64,000 bases of DNA from Brevundimonas fontaquae. Lineage in GTDB: Bacteria > Pseudomonadota > Alphaproteobacteria > Caulobacterales > Caulobacteraceae. How positions within the stretch are numbered: position 1 is the first letter of the stretch; the number at the start of each line of letters is the position of its first letter. Positions 36,500-51,844 of this stretch are shown here, in pieces. Made by a program: the position numbers and the translations under genes. The notes beneath the pieces were generated by a model, which did not search any database, had not been told where the DNA came from, and saw only the letters and a program-made list of their open reading frames with translations. The DNA is taken from NCBI RefSeq assembly GCF_017086445.1, contig NZ_CP070968.1, forward strand, positions 2,418,001 to 2,482,000, in the 5' to 3' direction.

Positions 36500-36826
36500 C
36501 TAATCCGCCAGCCGGAAACGCGTCGTGAAGCGCACCTTGCCGCCAGGTCTGGATTGAGCGGTCGTCAGTTTGGCCTTTTGCGCAATGTTGAGGGCAGCCT
36601 GACCGAATCCCTGTCCGGGAGGAGTCTCTGAGATGACGATGCAGGCCGATAAGGTTCCGTTCTGAGCGACGGTGCATTCCACGGTGACCGAGCCGTCCTC
36701 CGGGTCAGGCGTGAAGCTGCGGCCGACCACGGGCGTTCCGTCGGCCGCCACGGTGACGGGCGGCGATGCACACGCGCTCAGTGCAAACAGTCCCGCTGTC
36801 ATTACAAGCAGCGCCGCCTTGCTCAT
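36500..36826 (-). CDS. Lipoprotein with TonB C-terminal-like domain
   Basis: 108 residues. A signal peptide with lipobox LSAC (residues 16-19) predicts a lipoprotein. The mature part (GSVTVECTVAQNGTLSACIVISETPPGQGFGQAALNIAQK, cited by its ends) follows the beta-alpha-beta pattern of TonB C-terminal domains: a strand with V.C.V...G.L..C.V, then a helix with GFGQAALNIAQKA, then a final strand VRFTTRFRL. It has no transmembrane anchor or Pro-rich arm, so it is not a working TonB by itself. Two Cys in the first strands may pair. It is divergent from the next gene, which also has TonB-like features. The ATG at 36826 starts the signal peptide; an upstream TTG is an alternative. Confidence 0.75.
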   Translation of the reverse strand: MSKAALLVMTAGLFALSACASPPVTVAADGTPVVGRSFTPDPEDGSVTVECTVAQNGTLSACIVISETPPGQGFGQAALNIAQKAKLTTAQSRPGGKVRFTTRFRLAD

Positions 36827-36899
36827 CCTCAATCCCCCGTCGGCCCGAAAGCGGCCATGCTTCTAGCACAGCTTGCATCGGATCAAGGGGGACGACGCA

Positions 36900-37721
36900 T
36901 TGGCGTTTGCACAGCTGACGCGACCTGACCGGCGCCTCGATTGGCGAAAGGCGGGCCTGGCGACGGCGTCGGTGGCGATCAACACCGCGCTGATCGCCTT
37001 CCTGTCGTTCACGGCACTGGGCATAGAGAGCGACGGCGTCGCGCCCGAACAACCGCCGATCTACGTCGATATTACGCCCCGCCCCCTGCTGCCCGACGAA
37101 CGGCCTAGACCGCCGGTCCAGGCGCCCGCGGTCGACGATATGGCGGCGTCAGCGCAGGACGCGCGCCCGACGGATCAGACGCCCTCCCCGCGCCAGGCAA
37201 CGCCGCCGGACATTCGCCCTGCGCCGATCCGTCCCCGCATCGCCGCGCCGGCGCCGCAGGGCGCGCCAGCGCCGCCTGCCGCCTGGACGGTCAATCCGAA
37301 CGACCGCGCCGGCGCCATGTCGCGCGTCTTGCGTCAGGGTCTGATCGGTTGCACCACGCCGCAACAGCTCAGCGCGGCCGAGCGCGCAAACTGCCTCCAA
37401 GACGCCGAGCGGCGCGGCCGCAACGGCGCCCCGATCACCGGCACGGGCAACCCCGAGCGCGATGCCGCCTTTGCTCGCGAGGGGGCGCGGCGTCTGGCCG
37501 AATGGGAGGCGCGGCGTCCTCTGTCAGGCGGGGTCGGCGTGGTGGGCCCGGCGGACTGCGTCGGCTCGAACTTCGGCACGGGCTGCGCCGGCGCACAGTT
37601 GAATCCGTCGCTGGCGCCCGACTCGACGCGCAACGTCCAGACTCGACGCGACGGCCATCGGACCGGCGGCGCACCGATCACGCCGGGCGCTTCGGCCCCG
37701 ATGGAGCGGTGGAAAGACTGA
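36900..37721 (+). CDS. Membrane-anchored periplasmic protein with Pro-rich arm (TonB-like layout)
   Basis: 273 residues from a TTG start at 36900, chosen because AAGGGGGA lies eight bases upstream. A single membrane segment (about 18-42, LATASVAINTALIAFLSFTAL) follows a short basic cytoplasmic tail. Then comes YVDITPRPLLP, a long Pro/Ala/Arg-rich stretch (about 55-125), and a soluble C-terminal region with Cys residues (LIGCTTP, ANCLQDAERRG, PADCVGSNFGTGCAG). The anchor plus Pro-rich arm recalls TonB/TolA proteins, but the C-terminal domain is not one I recognise. It sits convergent to rpoC and shares no obvious function with it. Confidence 0.65.
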   Translation: MAFAQLTRPDRRLDWRKAGLATASVAINTALIAFLSFTALGIESDGVAPEQPPIYVDITPRPLLPDERPRPPVQAPAVDDMAASAQDARPTDQTPSPRQATPPDIRPAPIRPRIAAPAPQGAPAPPAAWTVNPNDRAGAMSRVLRQGLIGCTTPQQLSAAERANCLQDAERRGRNGAPITGTGNPERDAAFAREGARRLAEWEARRPLSGGVGVVGPADCVGSNFGTGCAGAQLNPSLAPDSTRNVQTRRDGHRTGGAPITPGASAPMERWKD

Positions 37722-37757
37722 AAGAAAAAGGGCGACGCCGTCGCCGGCGCCGCCCCT
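37721..37757 (-). terminator. Rho-independent terminator of rpoBC
   Basis: On the minus strand GGGCGGCGCCG is followed by CGGCGTCGCCC (stem 37730-37756, with mismatches) and then by TTTTTCTTTC at 37721-37729. It lies 28 bases after the rpoC stop codon. The convergent plus-strand gene ends exactly at its edge. Confidence 0.8.
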
Positions 37758-37784
37758 TCATGTCTTCGCTTTTGAAGCGGAACA

Positions 37785-41981
<4,197 letters not shown>

Positions 41982-42084
41982 CTTGATTCCTTCTGCGGGG
42001 CTGACCCGCGAAAATTATTCAGAACGGAGAAAAGCGGAGGGATCGCCCTCCCCCGCCGTGGCGAGAGAGGGCTCGTGATCCGGA

Positions 42085-46200
<4,116 letters not shown>

Positions 46201-46540
46201 TCAGTGTTTCCCATGGCGCACGCCCCGGGGAAGGCGTGCGTGAAATGCAGCAGCCACGGCGCGCGTCTCCGCGTCCGCAGCCAGGGTTTCGGCATCCACC
46301 CTCGGCCCGCTGGCGGGCCAGGACGCCTGAAATGTACCGGCTCCCTGGGAAGGAGCCGCGCCTTCGCTCGGTCGGAGGGCGACGGACCGGGCCTCGGCGC
46401 TTGCGCGCAGACTCATATGGAGTATTGCGGAGCGCGCACATATACGCGCATTCGCGACGAAATAAAGGCCCAAGGGAACCTTTTCGACAGAGCCGACCAA
46501 TCTCGTTGCGAGCGACGACGGCCTGATCTAGCGTCGCCTT
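46201..46540. promoter_or_regulatory. Divergent promoter region rpoB / FKBP lipoprotein
   Basis: A 340-base non-coding region between two divergent starts. The half nearest rpoB is GC-rich with inverted segments that would form the rpoB leader. The most AT-rich part, about 46430-46480 (with TATACG and AATAAAGG), is the likeliest place for promoters. I see no ribosomal-protein binding motif or riboswitch that I can name. Confidence 0.4.
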
Positions 46541-47092
46541 ATGACACGGATCGCCCTGCCCCTGCTTGCCGCTCTGGCCCTTTCCGCCTGCGCCACCCAT
46601 CGCGAGCCGGTGACCTATGCCGAAACGGCTTCGGCCGCCGCGCGCGCCGCCGATCAGGTCAATGGCCAGGGAGCCCTGACGCCGCAGCAGGCCTGGGACG
46701 CCGGCAATACCGCCTACCTCGCCTGGAACGGCGCCCGGCGCGGCTGGACCACCACCGAAAGCGGTCTGCAATATCGCCGCGTCGGCAAGGCCCACCCCGA
46801 GGGCGCTCAGCCCAGGGCGACGGACACGGTCAAGGTCCACTATCGCGGCACCTTCATCGACGGACGCGAGTTCGACAGCTCCTACGCGCGCAATGAACCG
46901 GCCGAGTTCCCGCTGAACCGCGTCATCAAGGGCTGGACCGAGGGCGTGGCCCTGATGCGCGTCGGGGAAATCTATGAGTTCGTCATTCCCGCCTCGCTGG
47001 GCTACGGCTCGCGCTGGGTCGGCGGCGACGAACTGCCCCCCAACTCCACCCTGCGCTTCTCGGTCGAACTGCTGGACGTCAAGCCGGGCTGA
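46541..47092 (+). CDS. FKBP-type peptidyl-prolyl isomerase lipoprotein
   Basis: 183 residues. The lipobox LSAC puts the lipidated Cys at residue 17. After about 65 linking residues comes a single FKBP domain: [41 protein letters not shown] (cited as [18 protein letters not shown]), then [16 protein letters not shown] and IPASLGYG, ending in the final strand [10 protein letters not shown]. These match Mip/FkpA-type enzymes, which catalyse proline isomerisation in folding envelope proteins. It lacks the long N-terminal dimerisation helix of FkpA. It is divergent from rpoB and convergent with the J-protein gene. Confidence 0.9.
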   Translation: MTRIALPLLAALALSACATHREPVTYAETASAAARAADQVNGQGALTPQQAWDAGNTAYLAWNGARRGWTTTESGLQYRRVGKAHPEGAQPRATDTVKVHYRGTFIDGREFDSSYARNEPAEFPLNRVIKGWTEGVALMRVGEIYEFVIPASLGYGSRWVGGDELPPNSTLRFSVELLDVKPG

Positions 47093-47095
47093 CGA

Positions 47096-47524
47096 TCAGC
47101 GGCGCCCGGATTTTCCCAGCAGTCGATCGCGCGCGGCGTTGACGCGCGTCGCCAATCCCTCCGTGCCGCCCTGATCGGGATGGGCGCGGGCCATGGCGCG
47201 TTTCCAGGCCGCGCGGATTTCGGCCTCGGTCGCGGCTGGCCCGACCCCCAGCACGGCGCGGGCGTCAGCCTCGCTGATGGGTTCGGATCTCGCGATTGGT
47301 AGCTGGCGAGAAGACCAGGCCAGATAGAGTCCTGCCCCGGCCAGCGCCGTCGCCGTCAGCCACGATCCACGAAACGCCGCCAGGGCGCCGCCCGCCAGTA
47401 GCACCGCGCCCAGCAGGGTCGCGGTCACGCGCCAGTGGGCGCGTCCGCGTCGCTCGGTCTGCCGGCCCATCCGCACCAGCGCCCAAACGGCGATCGCCGC
47501 CAGGGCCAGCCAGATCAACCCCAT
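47096..47524 (-). CDS. Membrane-anchored J-domain protein (Pam18/TIM14-like)
   Basis: 142 residues with N-terminal hydrophobic segments (about 1-18 and 35-50, then 55-68) and a C-terminal J domain. The domain starts at SEADARAVLGVGPAATEAEIRAAWKRAMARAHPDQGG (cited by its ends) and has the HPD signature near residue 114, which stimulates DnaK ATPase. This layout, membrane segment followed by a terminal J domain, is shared with mitochondrial TIM14/Pam18 and bacterial DjlA-type proteins. It is seven bases downstream of mipZ and probably in the same transcript, so a role near the division or envelope machinery is conceivable (inference). Confidence 0.85.
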   Translation of the reverse strand: MGLIWLALAAIAVWALVRMGRQTERRGRAHWRVTATLLGAVLLAGGALAAFRGSWLTATALAGAGLYLAWSSRQLPIARSEPISEADARAVLGVGPAATEAEIRAAWKRAMARAHPDQGGTEGLATRVNAARDRLLGKSGRR

Positions 47525-47531
47525 CAGGCGA

Positions 47532-48368
47532 TCAGGCCGCCACGTCCAAAGGGCTGAGAACCTGCTCCAGGCCCATGGCCATCATCAGATTGCGCATCTC
47601 CTGGCGCGCAGCGACGTGGGCCAGGGACACCGCGACCGGCCGGATGTCATTCGACAGGTCGGCCACCGTCAGGCCGAACGGGAACAGCTCGCGATAGATG
47701 ACCCGGTCGCGCAGGCCGGGACCGACGCGGAAGCCGACGCGCTTGGCCAGCTTGGTCATCCGTTCTTCCAGTCGTTTGCGGTTGCGCGCCTCCGCGACGG
47801 CGAGGCGATTGGTGACCACCAGCCAATCGATCGTGGCGTGGCGACCCTGGGCGATGGCGCGCTGCTTGCGCGCCTCCCAGACGCTCTCGGAATAGATCGA
47901 TGGTTTCAGCAGCTCCAAGGTAACCGGATCGACGTCGCCCAGCAGGTCGAAATCGACGAAGCTGTCGTTCATCGGCGTCACGATCTGATCGGCGCGGGCG
48001 TGGGCGGCGTTCGAAACGGCCGTGTCGCCGCCGGGCGTGTCGATCAGGATGCAATCGACGCCCCGCGCCGCCGCCTCATCGAAAGCGCGCTCGAAGGTGG
48101 CGATCTGTTCGGCCACGTCCGCCTTGGCCAGGGCCTTGCCGTCGCCCATGTCGGGAATGAACGGCTGAGGCAGATCGTGCCCGTTCGCCGCCAGCCAGGC
48201 CAGACGGTTGTGGAAGAAGCGCTGCATCGAGCGCTGGCGCAGGTCCAGATCGATGATCGCCACCGAGCGCCCGGCGTGCAGCAGGCCGGTCACGATGTGG
48301 ATGGCCAGGGTGGACTTGCCCGCCCCGCCCTTTTCGTTGCCGAGGACGATCACATGCGGCTGCGTCAT
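47532..48368 (-). CDS. mipZ: Division plane positioning ATPase MipZ
   Basis: MipZ is a ParA/MinD-family ATPase that binds ParB at the cell poles and forms a gradient that inhibits FtsZ assembly, placing the division site at midcell. The deviant Walker A motif is NEKGGAGKST (residues 11-20). The strongly MipZ-like segments IDLDLRQRSMQRFF, LIDTPGGD, VTPMNDSFVDFDLLG, VDPVTLELLKPS and RVGFRVGPGLRDRVIYRELFPFGLT (the last cited as GPGLRDRVIYRELFPFGLT) distinguish it from ParA and MinD. The ATG at 48368 has AGAGGA upstream; the longer frame is rejected. 278 residues. It is found in Caulobacter relatives lacking MinCD, a strong lineage marker here. Confidence 0.95.
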   Translation of the reverse strand: MTQPHVIVLGNEKGGAGKSTLAIHIVTGLLHAGRSVAIIDLDLRQRSMQRFFHNRLAWLAANGHDLPQPFIPDMGDGKALAKADVAEQIATFERAFDEAAARGVDCILIDTPGGDTAVSNAAHARADQIVTPMNDSFVDFDLLGDVDPVTLELLKPSIYSESVWEARKQRAIAQGRHATIDWLVVTNRLAVAEARNRKRLEERMTKLAKRVGFRVGPGLRDRVIYRELFPFGLTVADLSNDIRPVAVSLAHVAARQEMRNLMMAMGLEQVLSPLDVAA

Positions 48369-48497
48369 TCGAGGGAATCCTCTGTGCCGACCGCGCGACT
48401 CAGACTGCGCGGTCCTAGGTCCGGCGAGACTCGGCCTCAACGGGCCAAACGTCAACGGAACCTTAACGCAGACCTGTGGACGGCGAACCGGGGTCGG

Positions 48498-49157
48498 TCA
48501 GCTGTTGCGAGCGCACCAGGCGTCGGCGACAGCGGCGGAGCGGCATACCGCAGCAGCGGTTTCGGTCGAGACCGGTCCAACCTTCAGCCGCGTCAGCCGA
48601 CGGCCGTTGACCTCGACCTCCTGATAGATCGGCGACAATCCCGACAGGTCTGACGTAGCCTTCATCCGATCCCAAGCCAGACGCGCGCCGGCCGCACTGG
48701 AATAAGCGCCCAGTTGGATTGTTCGCCCGGTTTCCCGAGTCGCCGGAAGGCTGGCGGGACGCAACACGGGCGCCTGAACCCGCGAGACCGCCTCATCCGC
48801 CACGGCTTTGACAACCGCGGGCGAGGCAGCCCGTACAACCGCGTCGCGCAGCCCGGTATCCTCACCGACGGGGCGCAGACCCGCCTGAACGTCACGAGCG
48901 TCCCACATGGCGTGGGGATCCATGACCGCCACCTTGACCGGCGTGAAGCGCACAGGCCGCAGTCCGGCCTTTTCAGCCACGGCATGCCGGGTTTCGCGGT
49001 CACCGGCCGAGAGCGGGATGTCGATCGCCGCGACATTCTGGGCCATCGCGCTGAATCGATGGGGATCGCTGTCCACCGCGCCACAGCCGGCGACGGCGAG
49101 GCTGCTGGCGAAGGCCAGGGCGATCAGAACTGGACGGGTCGCTTCTGCGGGCGTCAT
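48498..49157 (-). CDS. SPOR-domain lipoprotein
   Basis: 219 residues. The N-terminus has a lipobox (AVAGC, Cys about 25). The last ~75 residues form a SPOR domain (TIQLGAYSSAAGARLAWDRM, then RLTRLKVGPV), the fold that binds glycan strands stripped of stem peptides at the division septum. The middle is low-complexity, with no recognised domain. The ATG at 49157 has AGGG nine bases upstream; an earlier GTG is less likely. It lies upstream of mipZ on the same strand (129 bases apart), so both may concern division. It is divergent from panC. Confidence 0.87.
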   Translation of the reverse strand: MTPAEATRPVLIALAFASSLAVAGCGAVDSDPHRFSAMAQNVAAIDIPLSAGDRETRHAVAEKAGLRPVRFTPVKVAVMDPHAMWDARDVQAGLRPVGEDTGLRDAVVRAASPAVVKAVADEAVSRVQAPVLRPASLPATRETGRTIQLGAYSSAAGARLAWDRMKATSDLSGLSPIYQEVEVNGRRLTRLKVGPVSTETAAAVCRSAAVADAWCARNS

Positions 49158-49232
49158 AAGCACGACCCTAGAGCGCAGACTTTGCGGTCTGGTGCATCAA
49201 CAGGCTTAAGCGGAAAGGTTAATCGCTTCATC

Positions 49233-50093
49233 ATGATAGACGCCGCCCCCCTCCCCGTCGTCCGCACTGTCGCCGACCTGCGGGCGATCGTCCGGGACTG
49301 GAAACGTCAAGGCCTGAGCGTCGGCATGGTTCCGACCATGGGCGCCCTGCATGAAGGCCACCTGACCCTGGTGCGGGAGGCCGCACGCCGCGCCGACCGC
49401 GTCGTCGCCTCCAACTTCGTCAATCCGACCCAGTTCGCGGCGCATGAGGATCTGGGCAAATATCCCCGCCAGCAAGAGGAAGACGCCCGTCTGCTGGCCG
49501 GCGCCGGCTGCCACCTGATGTTCGCGCCCTCAGCCGACGAGATGTATCCGGAAGGCTTTGCGACCAGCGTCGCCGTCGCCGGCCCAGCGCTGGGTCTCGA
49601 GGGCGATTTCCGGCCACAGATGTTCGGCGGGGTCGCCCTGGTCGTCACCAAGCTGTTCAACCAGGTCCAGCCCGATGTCGCGGTCTTCGGCGAGAAGGAC
49701 TACCAACAGCTGATGGTCGTTCGTCGGTTCGTGCGTGACCTTGATCTGCCGGTCGAGATCGTAGGGGCGCCGACGGAGCGGGACGGCTGGGGTCTGGCCC
49801 TGTCCTCGCGCAACGCCTACCTGTCAGAGACCGAGCTTGAGACCGCGCGCCGGCTGAACGGAATTCTGGCGGAGGCTGGCGTCCACGCTTCAGGCGGCCG
49901 CCCCCTGCCCGGCGTCGAGCGTGAAGCCTATGCCGCCCTTCTGAAAGCCGGGTTTGAGCGGGTCGATTACGTCGCCATCCGCCACGCCGAGAACCTGACG
50001 CCGTTCCGCAACGACATCGTCGACGCCCCCGCGCGCATCCTGGCCGCCGCCTGGCTGGGCAAGACGCGACTGATCGACAATATGGCGGTCTGA
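49233..50093 (+). CDS. panC: Pantothenate synthetase
   Basis: PanC joins pantoate and beta-alanine with ATP to form pantothenate, the precursor of CoA. 286 residues. The HIGH-like motif is PTMGALHEGHLTLV, followed by NPTQFAAHEDLGKYPR, FGEKDYQQLMVVRR, LALSSRNAYLS and a late AAWLGKTRLIDN. The ATG at 49233 gives the right length; the longer frame runs antisense into the SPOR gene. The ribosome-binding site is weak (AAAGG, somewhat far). A hairpin terminator follows. Confidence 0.95.
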   Translation: MIDAAPLPVVRTVADLRAIVRDWKRQGLSVGMVPTMGALHEGHLTLVREAARRADRVVASNFVNPTQFAAHEDLGKYPRQQEEDARLLAGAGCHLMFAPSADEMYPEGFATSVAVAGPALGLEGDFRPQMFGGVALVVTKLFNQVQPDVAVFGEKDYQQLMVVRRFVRDLDLPVEIVGAPTERDGWGLALSSRNAYLSETELETARRLNGILAEAGVHASGGRPLPGVEREAYAALLKAGFERVDYVAIRHAENLTPFRNDIVDAPARILAAAWLGKTRLIDNMAV

Positions 50094-50100
50094 AACGACA

Positions 50101-50131
50101 AGGGCCGCATCCATTCGCCGGATGCGGCCCT
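50101..50131. terminator. Bidirectional hairpin terminator between panC and chorismate mutase
   Basis: A perfect 12-base stem (AGGGCCGCATCC / GGATGCGGCCCT) with a seven-base loop sits between two convergent stops, seven bases after panC and six bases after the chorismate mutase gene. No strong U-tract follows. Confidence 0.75.
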
Positions 50132-50137
50132 GTCAAA

Positions 50138-50896
50138 TCAGCCGATTGCGCCGACGCAGCCCTCGGCGTCGCCTGGCGCCAGATCGGCATCGGTCAGGGC
50201 GATTGTCCAGCCGTGGTGGGTGTTCAGGCCCCAGCGCCGCGCGCCGCCGCCGTCGCCGGCGTCCCCACCCGCCGTAACCACCACGCGTCGGCCCTTGGGC
50301 AGAGCCGGCGGATCGATCTTGCCGACCGCCAGAGACGTCGGGGTCTCGCCGCCGTAGCCGTCGAACACGCTCAGCATCGACCATTCGCGACGCAGACCCA
50401 TCCACCAGGCGTCCTCGGTATTGATCGCCAGCACCGCGATGCCGTGGCCCTCGGCGGCGAAAGCCAGGGCCTTTTGCGGATCGCGCACCATCTTGATGTC
50501 GGCGGCGGCCCCGAAACGCAGGCGCGCGCCGTCATAGGCGCGTGTCGGTTCGATGGGCGCCCAGACCTGGACCTGAAGCCGGCCTTGGCGCGCCAGGCCC
50601 CATCCGACGATCTCGCGCCACAGATGCTCGACCGCCTCGGCGTTCTCGGGCTTGGCCTGCTTCAGCATACGCGAGAGGACCGTCTGCTCTCGATCCGGAC
50701 GCAGCTTGGTGTGCGGTCCCGTGGGCGCGTCCTTGGCCCGGCCGACGGTGGCGGCGATGGCGAGGCGTTGTTCGAACAGCGCCAGGATCTGGTCGTCGAT
50801 GCCGTCGATCTCGGCGCGCAGGGCGGCCAGCGCCTGCTGTTCGGGTGTCAGGTCGGCCATCTCAGGCCAGACTTGCTGAAGGTTGGAATGGGGCAT
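50138..50896 (-). CDS. Chorismate mutase (AroQ type) with C-terminal extension
   Basis: 252 residues. Residues ~20-105 form an AroQ-type helical chorismate mutase (ALRAEIDGIDDQILALFEQRLAIAATVGRAK, cited as LRAEIDGIDDQILALFEQRL, with LRPDREQTVLSRML and HLWREIVG); this rearranges chorismate to prephenate. The remaining ~145 residues, including KALAFAAEGHGIAVLAI and a GWTIALTDADL end, form a second domain I cannot name, found in some alphaproteobacterial chorismate mutases. The ATG at 50896 is used; an internal ATG at 50860 is also possible, and neither has a good ribosome-binding site. A Phe/Tyr-rich leader ORF and a hairpin lie upstream, suggesting attenuation control. Confidence 0.85.
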   Translation of the reverse strand: MPHSNLQQVWPEMADLTPEQQALAALRAEIDGIDDQILALFEQRLAIAATVGRAKDAPTGPHTKLRPDREQTVLSRMLKQAKPENAEAVEHLWREIVGWGLARQGRLQVQVWAPIEPTRAYDGARLRFGAAADIKMVRDPQKALAFAAEGHGIAVLAINTEDAWWMGLRREWSMLSVFDGYGGETPTSLAVGKIDPPALPKGRRVVVTAGGDAGDGGGARRWGLNTHHGWTIALTDADLAPGDAEGCVGAIG

Positions 50897-50946
50897 GGGA
50901 TAGGGCTTTCGGCATTCTGAGATTCGATATGTGCAGGGGCGAACAG

Positions 50947-50965
50947 CCGCTCTGGTCCAGAGCGG
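50947..50965 (-). promoter_or_regulatory. Perfect hairpin in the chorismate mutase leader
   Basis: Nine-base arms CCGCTCTGG / CCAGAGCGG surround one central base (a practical loop of five to seven bases). It lies 41 bases after the leader-peptide stop and 50 bases before the chorismate mutase start. The CCGCTC sequence also occurs inside the leader ORF, so alternative pairing with GAGCGG is possible. No U-run follows, so it is not a plain terminator. Confidence 0.5.
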
Positions 50966-51005
50966 TCGCCGGTGAGACGGTCAGGGACGGAGTGCGCCCG
51001 ACGCC

Positions 51006-51107
51006 TCAGCCGGCGTATCGAAAGCCGTAAAAGCCGTAGCCGAAATAGAGGCCGGAAACCGCGCGCGAGCGGTCGAAAGAAACAGAAAGAGCGCGCAGGC
51101 GGGACAT
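51006..51107 (-). CDS. Phe/Tyr-rich leader peptide upstream of chorismate mutase (33 aa)
   Basis: A short ORF with an ATG at 51107. The first half is Ser/Arg-rich (SRLRALSVSFDRSRAV). The second half packs four Tyr and three Phe into eleven codons (YFGYGFYGFRY), then ends AG-stop. Codons for the end products of the pathway just before a hairpin and a biosynthetic gene are the hallmark of transcription-attenuation leader peptides such as PheL and TrpL. Chorismate mutase feeds both Phe and Tyr, matching the two residues enriched here. It is 110 bases upstream of chorismate mutase and 71 bases after the prephenate dehydratase stop. A TTGACG at 51177-51182 (minus strand) may be a -35 element. Too short for standard ORF calls; the attenuation role is inference. 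Confidence 0.65.
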   Translation of the reverse strand: MSRLRALSVSFDRSRAVSGLYFGYGFYGFRYAG

Positions 51108-51178
51108 GGTCCGGTTCCGGTCTATGCGGATCGTATTGCGATCCGTGCGTGTCTTAAGGACGCAAAGACCGTGCGCCG

Positions 51179-51754
51179 TCAACCCTCGGGCAGGCTCAAC
51201 AGGACAAAACGCGTCTGATTGTTACTGGAATCCTGCAAATCGTTGCGCAGGATCGACAGACCATAGACCTCTGCGGCGCCGATGGGAGCGATGGCCGCCC
51301 GCGTCGGATCGTCCGCTTCGGCGACATCGCGCGCCGCGCCTGCGGTATCGAAATGCTCGATGACCTCGACATTCAAACCGGCCAGCGTGTCCTTGCACTG
51401 CGCCAGGGCGATGGGGTGGCTCTCGACCGTGCGGATATCGGACAGACGCGCGCCGTCGATCGCCATCAGCGCATGACGGATCGGCCGCCAGACCTGGGCG
51501 ACCGGCTCCACGCCAAGCGCACCGACCAACGTCGCCGCCGGCTCGACCACGCCGATGGTCGAGTTCTCGACCGGGATCAGGGCGCAACCGCAGTCGCCGG
51601 CGCGCAGCGCATCCAGGGCCTGGGCGAAGGTTTCGAACGCCACAGCCTCGTCCCAAGGACGCAGGGCCAGACAGGCCTCATGGCTGAACGATCCAGGCGC
51701 GCCCTGATAGGCGACCCGGCCGGGCTTTTCCTCAGTTGGAGCCGCTACTTGCAT
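51179..51754 (-). CDS. pheA: Prephenate dehydratase, catalytic domain only
   Basis: Converts prephenate to phenylpyruvate in Phe synthesis. 191 residues with VAYQGAPGSFSHEA at the start, the PVENSTIGVV segment, ESHPIALAQC and the catalytic NQTRF motif near the end. The usual enzyme has a further ~80-residue ACT domain that binds Phe for feedback inhibition. That domain is absent here; the stop follows LLSLPEG directly, with no ACT-like sequence downstream in any frame I could follow. Control may therefore act elsewhere, for example at the class II DAHP synthase or by attenuation. It is 90 bases downstream of the DAHP synthase gene. Confidence 0.9.
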   Translation of the reverse strand: MQVAAPTEEKPGRVAYQGAPGSFSHEACLALRPWDEAVAFETFAQALDALRAGDCGCALIPVENSTIGVVEPAATLVGALGVEPVAQVWRPIRHALMAIDGARLSDIRTVESHPIALAQCKDTLAGLNVEVIEHFDTAGAARDVAEADDPTRAAIAPIGAAEVYGLSILRNDLQDSSNNQTRFVLLSLPEG

Positions 51755-51844
51755 CGATCACTCCCTCGGTCTCGGATCGATCTGGCGCTGCCTCGGTGGC
51801 GTCACCATGACCGGATCGGCCCGCATTTGGGGCGCTGACTACGG

